A DNA stretch of 11,634 bases from the NCBI GenBank assembly GCA_947065955.1, contig CAMSXY010000023.1, positions 1-11,634 on the forward strand. Reading direction: 5' to 3'. A model generated the notes under the pieces. It made no database searches and was not told the DNA's origin. It saw only the letters and a list, made by a program, of their open reading frames with translations. Position 1 is the first letter of the stretch; each line of letters begins with the position of its first letter. The position numbers were made by a program, and so were the translations under genes. This stretch comes from an uncultured Caryophanales bacterium (lineage in GTDB: Bacteria; Bacillota_I; Bacilli_A; RF39; UBA660). Below are positions 6,380-11,634 of the stretch, one piece after another.

Positions 6380-6408
6380 ATTATATAATAATCTAAACTC
6401 TTTTTCAA
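6380..6408 (-). promoter_or_regulatory. ackA promoter, near consensus
   Basis: Minus strand: -35 TTGAAA (rc of 6403-6408), exactly 17 bases, -10 TATAAT (rc of 6380-6385), with a predicted start near 6373 about 22 bases before the ackA ATG. This is the best SigA-type promoter in the window. It lies inside the N-terminal extension of the longer possible ackA frame and so rules that extension out. Confidence 0.85.
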
Positions 6409-6429
6409 GGTTTTACGCTCTTTTCTTCT

Positions 6430-6640
6430 AAAGGATAATAATCTATTAACTTACTGTTCCTATATAAATTCCATCTTCAAAAAAGTTGTCAAACCTTTTT
6501 AGAATAACTTTATTCTTTTTTTTCTATTTTGGCATAAGTTTTTTCCACAATATAACTTCTTATTCAAAAATTTCTTCTCAACTTACTTTTTTATCTAAAT
6601 TGACTACTATTTATTATAAAAAAAGGATAATAATCAATTA
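6430..6640 (-). repeat. Near-identical 19-bp direct repeat in the ackA/lysS gap
   Basis: The 19 bases at 6430-6448 and 6622-6640 match at 18 positions (core AAAGGATAATAATC). The right copy is part of the lysS terminator stem; the left copy lies about 22 bases upstream of the ackA -35 box. Copies are in the same orientation, 192 bases apart. The sequence between them is A+T-rich and holds no gene that I can support. The meaning is unknown: duplicated terminator debris or a shared binding site. Confidence 0.5.
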
Positions 6641-6669
6641 GTAATAACAATTCATTATTATACCTTTTT
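6618..6669 (-). terminator. Terminator of the dusB-RDD-lysS operon
   Basis: On the minus strand the arm 6663-6669 plus the following eight bases pairs with 6627-6634 plus 6618-6626: AAAAAGG / CCTTTTT, one bulged T, then ATAATAAT / ATTATTAT, giving 15 bp around a 19-base loop that can itself form AATT/AATT. Seven T (6618-6624) follow. It starts 22 bases after the lysS stop. The symmetric A/T ends could also stop transcription from the plus strand. Confidence 0.82.
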
Positions 6670-6690
6670 ACAAATCCTATTTTTGCTTTT

Positions 6691-8187
6691 TTAATTTTCT
6701 TTTTCTTCCATTTGAATATCCTCTAGAGGTTTCATAAGTGGAAATAATACATTATCCTTAATATTTGGGGTACCTGTTAAAACCTGTAATACACGGTCAA
6801 TTCCCATTCCCCATCCAGAAATAGGAGGAAGCCCATACTCCATGGCTCCAATATAATCCATATCCATAACCATGGCTTCACTATCCCCTTCTGCATTTAA
6901 TTTTGCTTGAACCTCTAATCGTTTTAATTGTTCTTGTGGATCTACTAACTCTGAATAAGCATTTACAATTTCAGCTCCATTAATTACAAGTTGGAAACGA
7001 TCTGTAATATTTTTATTTTCATCATTAGCTCTAGCAAGAGGAGATAATTCAATTGGATGATTTACTAAAAAAACAGGTTCTATCATAAAAGGACGTGCTA
7101 CCTTTTTATATAATAAATCTACTAAATTACCATATCCTAAAAGTTCAATCGGTGTCTCACTTTCCAACTCAATTTTTTTATTTTTAATTTCTTCTAATAG
7201 TTTTTCTTTCGTATCATACTGGTCTAAATCAATCGAAATATATTTCATGAGTAATTCTTTAAAAGAGATGGTCTCCCATTTTTTAGAAAAATCAATCGTT
7301 TTATCTCCTATAGTAATTTGAAGAGTTCCAAACGTTTTTTGAATAACTTTCTTTAACATATCTTCAATTAAAAGCATATTATCCTTATAATTAAAATAAG
7401 AACAATAACATTCTAACATCGTAAAATCTTGTAAGTGTGTAGAATCCATTCCTTCATTTCGAAAACATCTTGCGAATTCAAATACCTTTGTAAAACCTCC
7501 TACAATAGCTCTTTTTAAATACGTTTCAGGAGCAATTCTTAAATAAACCTCCATATCAAGTGCATTATGATGCGCAACAAATGGTTTTGCAAGCGCTCCA
7601 GATGCTTTATTACTTAATACAGGTGTTTCAATTTCAATATACTCTAAATCTTCCAAATAACGTCTAATCTGTTTTACAAACTCAAACTTTAAAAGAAAAC
7701 GGTTTCTTGTTTCTTCATTCATAATTAAATCTACATAACGATTTCTATAACAAGCTTCTGGATCACTTAACCCATGAAATTTTTCTGGAAGCGGTTTTAA
7801 AGCTTTACCAAGAAAAACAAAAGAATCTGCACGTATTGTCTTTTCGCCTGTATGCGTTGTAAACATTTCTCCTTTTATTCCTATAAAATCTCCAATATCA
7901 AAGTAATCTTTAAAAAATTGATAATTTTCCTCGCCTACTACATCTACTTTGATTGAAATTTGAATTTGCCCTTCAACATCGCGAATCGTTAAAAAACTTA
8001 ATTTTCCCATTTTTCGCATTAAGACAATTCTTCCAGCTACTTGGATATTTTTCTCTCCATCCGCTAAGTTCTTCACATCTTTTAACTCATGTGTTACTTC
8101 AAATCTTTCTGGATAAGGGTTCGTAAATTTTCTTATTTCTTCAACTTTCTCTCTTCGTACTAATTCTTGTTCTGAAAATACTCTCAT
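6691..8187 (-). CDS. lysS: Lysyl-tRNA synthetase, class II
   Basis: A 498-residue class II LysRS charging tRNA-Lys. An N-terminal OB-fold anticodon-binding domain (about 48-128) carries VAGRIVLMRKMGKLSFLTIRD. A linker KPLPEKFHGLSDPEACYRNRYVDL (131-154) leads to the catalytic core: motif 1 region near RRYLEDLEYIEIETPVL (175-191), motif 2 EFARCFRNEGMDSTHLQDFT (237-256) with Arg240 and Glu245, and motif 3 GWGMGIDRVLQVL (458-470). The usual GGAxARPF loop reads SGALAKPFVAHHN (196-208), and the segment before motif 3 reads PPISGWGMGIDR rather than the common GGLGIGIDR form; both look tolerable. The ATG overlaps the RDD stop (ATGA) and has a strong SD (AGAGGTGA). No T-box or lysine riboswitch is visible in the operon leader. 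Confidence 0.97.
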   Translation of the reverse strand: MRVFSEQELVRREKVEEIRKFTNPYPERFEVTHELKDVKNLADGEKNIQVAGRIVLMRKMGKLSFLTIRDVEGQIQISIKVDVVGEENYQFFKDYFDIGDFIGIKGEMFTTHTGEKTIRADSFVFLGKALKPLPEKFHGLSDPEACYRNRYVDLIMNEETRNRFLLKFEFVKQIRRYLEDLEYIEIETPVLSNKASGALAKPFVAHHNALDMEVYLRIAPETYLKRAIVGGFTKVFEFARCFRNEGMDSTHLQDFTMLECYCSYFNYKDNMLLIEDMLKKVIQKTFGTLQITIGDKTIDFSKKWETISFKELLMKYISIDLDQYDTKEKLLEEIKNKKIELESETPIELLGYGNLVDLLYKKVARPFMIEPVFLVNHPIELSPLARANDENKNITDRFQLVINGAEIVNAYSELVDPQEQLKRLEVQAKLNAEGDSEAMVMDMDYIGAMEYGLPPISGWGMGIDRVLQVLTGTPNIKDNVLFPLMKPLEDIQMEEKEN

Positions 8188-8762
8188 ATTTCACCTCTCA
8201 TATTTTCTACGGTTGTATGACAAAGTCTGTCATAAATTCCCCTTTTTGATTTACTATATAATACCATAAATCCATTTATAATTACTAGTAATAATTGTAA
8301 AAAAAGAGTAATTAATAAAAGAATGATATATTCTTTACTTTTTAAAACAAAAACACTCATTCCATTTATTAGTAAAAAAACAAATCCAAAATTTATAGTT
8401 GCTCGAATTACATAAGATAAAAAAGGAGAGTCTTCTTTTTTTCTTATTTTTATACCCAAAATTTGTTTTCCAATTGTTTTTCCCTTTGTTATAGTTGGGA
8501 TTAATATTATAAATAAAAAAATGACAAAAATACCTAGAAAAATAGTATAGATATTTTGCTTTGTGTATTGATACATAATTTCTTTTATATTATCTAGATA
8601 TTCTATATGTGTAATTACATTGTTTGTAAAAATATTATTTATAAAATCAAAATCATTTTTTAATAAACGGTTTTTTTCTGGATGAATGAAAGATAAAAGC
8701 ATCATAAAAAAAGTAATAATTCCTAAATCTAATAGATAAGCAAATATTCTTTTAAATTTCAT
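8184..8762 (-). CDS. RDD-family integral membrane protein
   Basis: A 192-residue hydrophobic protein. Family features are the N-terminal RIFAYLLDLGIITFFMMLL (residues 5-23, with the Arg/Asp of the RDD signature), a second membrane segment at about 71-92 (FLGIFVIFLFIILIPTI), the conserved loop TKGKTIGKQILGIKI (92-106), two more hydrophobic segments (about 124-142 and 146-168), and the C-terminal RGIYDRLCHTTV (174-185), which corresponds to the common KRGLHDxLAGT-like ending. Function is unknown in general; some RDD proteins have been linked to ion or compatible-solute transport. The frame begins inside the end of dusB (11-base overlap) with a strong SD (GGAGGA) and its stop overlaps the lysS start (ATGA), so expression is coupled to both neighbours. 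Confidence 0.8.
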   Translation of the reverse strand: MKFKRIFAYLLDLGIITFFMMLLSFIHPEKNRLLKNDFDFINNIFTNNVITHIEYLDNIKEIMYQYTKQNIYTIFLGIFVIFLFIILIPTITKGKTIGKQILGIKIRKKEDSPFLSYVIRATINFGFVFLLINGMSVFVLKSKEYIILLLITLFLQLLLVIINGFMVLYSKSKRGIYDRLCHTTVENMRGEI

Positions 8763-9738
8763 GAAATTCCTCCAAAAATTCTTCTAATAAAGTAAACAAC
8801 TCTTCTTTTGTTTCTACTTTATTGATTTTTTCTTTTACTATACTACTATTGGGTACTTTTTTTAAATACCAAGCTGCATGGGCTCTCATTTCTAAAAAAA
8901 CCACTTTTTCAGGTTTTACTTCCATCAATAATAAAGCATGCTTTTTTATCATTTGTATCTTTTCTTTTAAAGATATCTTTTCTAGTAATGTTCCTTTTTC
9001 TAAATATTCCACGCACTCTTTGAAAATCCATGGATTTCCAAGAGCTGCTCTCCCAATCATTACCGCATCACAGTTAGTTTTTAAAAGCATTTCTTTTGCT
9101 AGAAGGGGGGAAGTTACATCCCCTGATCCAATGACAGGAATCGAAACCGCTTTTTTTACTTCTTTAATAACATCCCAATCCGCTTTTCCAGTATATCCTT
9201 GACTTCTTGTTCTTGGATGAATACAAATAGCACTTGCTCCTGCTTTTTCGGCCATTTTTGCAATTTCAACTGCATTAATATGAGATGCATCCCATCCACT
9301 TCTTATTTTTACAGTTACAGGAACGGAAACATTTTTTACAACGGTTGATATAAGTTCATAAACCTTTTCTGGATCCTTTAAAAGAGCACTTCCCGCGTTG
9401 GCACGATTGGCAACCTTCGGAACAGGACAGCCCATATTAATATCAATAATAGGAACTCTGTATAAATCAATTACAATTTTTGCAGCTCTTGCCATTGACG
9501 CAGGATTAGATCCAAATAACTGAACAGCAACAGGAATTTTAAGAGTATCAATTCCCTTTAACATTTCCAAAGTTTTTTTATTTTCTCTAACAATTGCCTC
9601 TGAACTTATTAATTCAGTAACGGCATACCCAACTCCCATTTCTTCGCATATTTTCATATAAGAAGGATTGGATATCCCAGCCATTGGGGCTAAAACAATC
9701 GGATTTTTAATTTCTATATTTCCTATTTTAAAACACAC
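8752..9738 (-). CDS. dusB: tRNA-dihydrouridine synthase, DusB type
   Basis: A 328-residue FMN-dependent enzyme reducing uridine to dihydrouridine in tRNA. TIM-barrel motifs appear in order: VLAPMAGIS (15-23), VQLFGSNP (72-79), DINMGCPVPKV (99-109) with catalytic Cys104, NAGSALLKDP (114-123), VTVKIRSGWD (141-150) with FMN-contacting Lys144, IHPRTRSQGYTGKADW (173-188) with His174, PVIGSGDV (201-208) and MIGRAALGNPWIF (227-239). Length and motifs fit the Firmicutes DusB/YacF group. Translation starts at GTG (9738-9736) with a clear SD (GAGGTGAGGG) 3-10 bases upstream; this start aligns with the usual FKIG beginning. The dusB-lysS pairing is conserved (yacF-lysS in B. subtilis), here with an RDD gene between. 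Confidence 0.95.
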   Translation of the reverse strand: MCFKIGNIEIKNPIVLAPMAGISNPSYMKICEEMGVGYAVTELISSEAIVRENKKTLEMLKGIDTLKIPVAVQLFGSNPASMARAAKIVIDLYRVPIIDINMGCPVPKVANRANAGSALLKDPEKVYELISTVVKNVSVPVTVKIRSGWDASHINAVEIAKMAEKAGASAICIHPRTRSQGYTGKADWDVIKEVKKAVSIPVIGSGDVTSPLLAKEMLLKTNCDAVMIGRAALGNPWIFKECVEYLEKGTLLEKISLKEKIQMIKKHALLLMEVKPEKVVFLEMRAHAAWYLKKVPNSSIVKEKINKVETKEELFTLLEEFLEEFHEI

Positions 9739-9818
9739 TTTCCCTCACCTCGTATCTACTACATTTTTTATTTTTAATTAATTATATCCTTTATTTATTC
9801 CTCATGGTTTCTGTTAAT

Positions 9819-9847
9819 ACTATACCATATTCTATGCTTACCTACAA
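9819..9847 (-). promoter_or_regulatory. dusB operon promoter (extended -10)
   Basis: Minus strand: -35 TTGTAG (rc of 9842-9847), 17-base spacer, -10 TATAGT (rc of 9819-9824) preceded by TGG, an extended -10. The predicted start near 9812 gives a leader of about 75 bases without a recognisable riboswitch. A weaker alternative lies upstream (TATAAT, rc of 9890-9895, with TGTACA at 9914-9919, 18-base spacer). Confidence 0.6.
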
Positions 9848-10151
9848 CTTCATTTATTTTAAAATAATAGAAGAACTAAATTTATAACTATTATACTGAA
9901 ATTAAAAAAATAATGTACATGATTTGCTAGATTTATTATGTAACGCGAAAGGAAATATGGTTGAAAAATTTTTCAATACCTAAAACATATCCATTTATTT
10001 TATTGTATTAAAATAAAAAGTTTAAAATAGAAACCTATTGAAAATAATTCTTATTCACCAAGTTTCTTACAAAAATGACAAAATACTTAAAATAGCAAAT
10101 AAAAATAGAAATTACATTAATAATAGTTCTGCTATTAAATTTTATTGTACG
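9848..10151. other. Gene-free A+T-rich spacer with a 16-bp palindrome
   Basis: No credible gene is seen in this stretch. It holds a perfect 16-bp palindrome at 9961-9976 (TTGAAAAATTTTTCAA), flanked by GG and, after one base, ACC, so the symmetry extends imperfectly; a secondary promoter-like pair at 9890-9919; and a short hairpin near 10121-10137 (TAATAG/CTATTA, 5-base loop). An operator role for the palindrome is possible but unproven, since A/T palindromes occur by chance in such DNA. Confidence 0.4.
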
Positions 10152-10194
10152 AAAAAACTCCTCATAAAATTCATTTAAATTATGAAGAGTTTTT
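10152..10194 (-). terminator. Terminator of the repeat surface-protein gene
   Basis: A 15-bp stem (10153-10167 with 10180-10194, one G-U pair on the minus strand) around a 12-base loop. On the minus strand it ends AGGAGTTTTTT (T-run 10152-10157). It lies 75 bases after the stop of the surface-protein gene. This is among the strongest hairpins in the window. Confidence 0.85.
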
Positions 10195-10268
10195 ATATTT
10201 TTTATTAAATATATTAATTCCATTAATCCTTTATTTTTATAGTTTTTCAAAAAAGTTAGTCAATAAAT

Positions 10269-11634
10269 TTACTGTGAAATTGTATATGGATCTGTACTTG
10301 TACCTGTTCCTCCCGTCATATATACATTAGACTTTAGATACAAAGATGGTCTAACCGCAGTCGCACCAGTAACACCAGAGAAATAAGTAGTACCCACAGT
10401 GCCAGTGTAATGCGCACCAAACACACTTCCCGAATACAGCGTGTGCGGGGTAATTGTCCATTCACTAATTTTTCTCAACCAATTCGTACTTTCGCATGCT
10501 GAATTATTATAGTTAACCAATGTCTGTGATCCTCCGTAACATCCGCTACTTGCATACCCATAATCGGAGGCACTCATCAGTCCTATATATCCTGTTTCTG
10601 TTGTTGTACTTGATCCTAGTCCGTGCGTACTTCCCTCATATCCATACATTTGAGCTGCAGTAACATTAGTTGTTCTCCATCCTCCCGTTCTCCATGTCGC
10701 ATTCTCGATCATATTTCTATATGTTGCATTTATTCCATTATAATACGTTGTATTTAAATAACGATATAAATCACTATCTTTCCAATTATTACGTTCATAA
10801 CTATTCCATTGCATATCACCAATGGATTCATTTCTTATAATTTTTACCTTTCCATCAAATACTCCGATAATTCTCCATAACTCCCCATTAAAAGATACAT
10901 AATTGTTTGGGTTTGCTCCTGTATATCTTACCCCTCCGCCTTCAGTAATCACTCCAGGATCTGTTTCAATGATTCCTGCAAGACTAGTAATTTTCCAAAT
11001 GGCATATAAAGTTGTATTATTTGAAAAACTATAGCTTGTTCCTGCATTATGACTTACGTTACTTGTTCCTGTTCCCCATCCTTGGAACTCATGATTGGTT
11101 CTTGTAAATCCATTACTATTTAAGGTAATAGCACAAGTTGTATTTGCATTATACATAGTACAACTTTGGCTTGCTGTTGATCCTCCTGTTGCTCCATTTC
11201 CATTATAAGTAATCGTGATCGTTTTCTTTTGGAGTCCATAATACGTTCCTCCATTCGAGGTATTCGATAATGTAATGGTTCCTGAGGCAGCTACGGTTGC
11301 AGATGTTGCTGTGTTTGTTGTCCCAAAACCATTGCCTGTGTAGCCACTTACAGGGGTTATGGTTGGTGCACTGATCGTACAAGTTGCTCCTGTTGACCAA
11401 ATCGTACATCCATCCGTTGTTTTCGAAATACTCGATACACTTCCTTTATTAAAGTTCCAAGTTAATCTTCTAGAATTAAGGGCATAATACGTCCCTCCTG
11501 TAGTTGTATTACTCAAAGTCATACTGGCATTTTGAGCTACCGTTGCACTTGTACTTCCAGCTGCTGTTCCAAAACCATTTTGGGTAAAGTTTGCTTGTGG
11601 CGTTATCGTTGGTGTTGTTATCGTACATGTTCCA
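10269..11634 (-). CDS. InlB B-repeat surface protein with DUF6273-like C-terminal domain (5' part outside window)
   Basis: The frame stays open to the right edge, so at least 454 residues are seen and the N-terminus is missing; the internal ATG at 11522 is not the start. The visible part begins with units of 82 residues (246 bp) of InlB/Listeria-Bacteroides type, each with a TCTI...PTITP...NGFGT...SATVA...TLSNT..GGTYY pattern and a C-x8-C cysteine pair. The last unit (10992-11222) is a canonical B-repeat with ITYNGNGATGGS, GWGTG and LYAIWK. A non-repeat domain follows (10272-10940) with NYVSFNGELWRIIGVFDGKV, ETGYIGLMSASDYGYAS, WTITPH and AVRPSLYLKS, ending GTGTSTDPYTISQ. This resembles the DUF6273 domains of gut Firmicutes surface proteins. 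There is no LPXTG motif or C-terminal membrane helix. Likely an extracellular, perhaps adhesive, protein; that role is inferred. Base composition is visibly less A+T-rich than its neighbours. Confidence 0.8.
   Translation of the reverse strand, partial: GTCTITTPTITPQANFTQNGFGTAAGSTSATVAQNASMTLSNTTTGGTYYALNSRRLTWNFNKGSVSSISKTTDGCTIWSTGATCTISAPTITPVSGYTGNGFGTTNTATSATVAASGTITLSNTSNGGTYYGLQKKTITITYNGNGATGGSTASQSCTMYNANTTCAITLNSNGFTRTNHEFQGWGTGTSNVSHNAGTSYSFSNNTTLYAIWKITSLAGIIETDPGVITEGGGVRYTGANPNNYVSFNGELWRIIGVFDGKVKIIRNESIGDMQWNSYERNNWKDSDLYRYLNTTYYNGINATYRNMIENATWRTGGWRTTNVTAAQMYGYEGSTHGLGSSTTTETGYIGLMSASDYGYASSGCYGGSQTLVNYNNSACESTNWLRKISEWTITPHTLYSGSVFGAHYTGTVGTTYFSGVTGATAVRPSLYLKSNVYMTGGTGTSTDPYTISQ
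10992..11630 (-). repeat. 82-residue (246-bp) tandem repeat array
   Basis: Equivalent points recur exactly 246 bp apart: the TCTI Thr codon begins at 11630 and at 11384, and the NGFG Asn codon at 11579 and at 11333. The first Cys of each pair (GC-TIWSTGAT-C and SC-TMYNANTT-C) is also spaced by 82 residues. The last unit departs in its second half to a canonical InlB B-repeat ending. The array continues past the window edge, so copy number is unknown. Confidence 0.75.

Noticed and set aside
6501..6523. Plus-strand hairpin followed by T-run (AGAATA/TATTCT)
   Set aside because: Six A/T-dominated pairs only, and no plus-strand gene ends nearby; likely chance in A+T-rich DNA.
8822..9202. 126-residue open frame on the plus strand
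   Set aside because: Antisense shadow of dusB, whose motifs are intact; no SD or promoter and no family resemblance.
9739..9812. T-box or lysine riboswitch in the dusB-lysS leader
   Set aside because: The leader is only about 75 bases and A+T-rich; no T-box core sequence, specifier hairpin or antiterminator/terminator pair is visible.
10035..10330. Short open frames on both strands in the spacer after the surface-protein gene
   Set aside because: Low-complexity A+T-rich translations (Asn, Lys, Ile, Tyr, Phe), no SD, and they run through the strong terminator hairpin or into the surface-protein gene on the other strand.
1..11634. Mycoplasma-type genetic code (TGA as Trp)
   Set aside because: TGA acts as the stop of the dGTPase-like and RDD genes, exactly where family ends or overlaps are expected, and the Trp codons I read in the surface protein are TGG.
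1..11634. CRISPR array, tRNA/rRNA genes, insertion sequences, toxin-antitoxin or phage-defence modules
   Set aside because: No regular short repeats with unique spacers, no cloverleaf-like or rRNA-like sequence, and no transposase or defence-family motifs in any supported gene.

Overview
The window is strongly A+T-rich and every gene I can support lies on the minus strand, so transcription runs from high to low coordinates. Gene content and order (ireB, ruvX, a DUF1292 gene, mltG, and a trmR/YrrM-type methyltransferase; dusB upstream of lysS) are those of low-GC Firmicutes. MltG implies a peptidoglycan wall and IreB implies a PASTA-kinase pathway. TGA serves as a stop (dGTPase-like gene, RDD gene), which fits the standard bacterial code and not the Mycoplasma code. 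A gut Bacilli lineage of the RF39/Erysipelotrichia kind is my inference, mainly from the Cys-containing InlB-type repeat protein at the right edge.

Right edge (10269 to beyond 11634): the 3' part of a large secreted or surface protein built from 82-residue repeats with paired cysteines, a final canonical InlB B-repeat and a C-terminal DUF6273-like domain. A strong hairpin terminator follows (about 10152-10194). The gap 9739-10268 otherwise holds the dusB promoter and a perfect 16-bp palindrome.

Middle right (6618-9847): an operon dusB - RDD membrane protein - lysS. It has an extended -10 promoter, overlapping genes and a long bidirectional hairpin terminator. It pairs tRNA dihydrouridylation with lysyl-tRNA charging.

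Left half (344-6408): a near-consensus promoter drives ackA - nrnA - dGTPase-like HD protein - ireB - ruvX - DUF1292 - mltG - trmR. Gaps are short or overlapping. A hairpin sits before the dGTPase-like gene and a likely internal promoter before ireB. The genes cover acetate/ATP metabolism, nanoRNA and pAp turnover, dNTP control, cell-wall stress signalling, rRNA processing, glycan strand release and wobble-uridine methylation. The operon ends at a terminator overlapping the trmR stop codon.

Left edge (1-343): a second terminator at about 131-160 and a TATAAT box at 330-335 bracket a possible small RNA. A promoter and strong Shine-Dalgarno then lead into a gene of which only seven codons are visible. 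I see no defence system, CRISPR array, tRNA, rRNA or insertion sequence. The most unusual items are the Cys-paired repeat protein, the candidate small RNA, the SD-less TTG start of mltG and the in-operon hairpin before the dGTPase-like gene.
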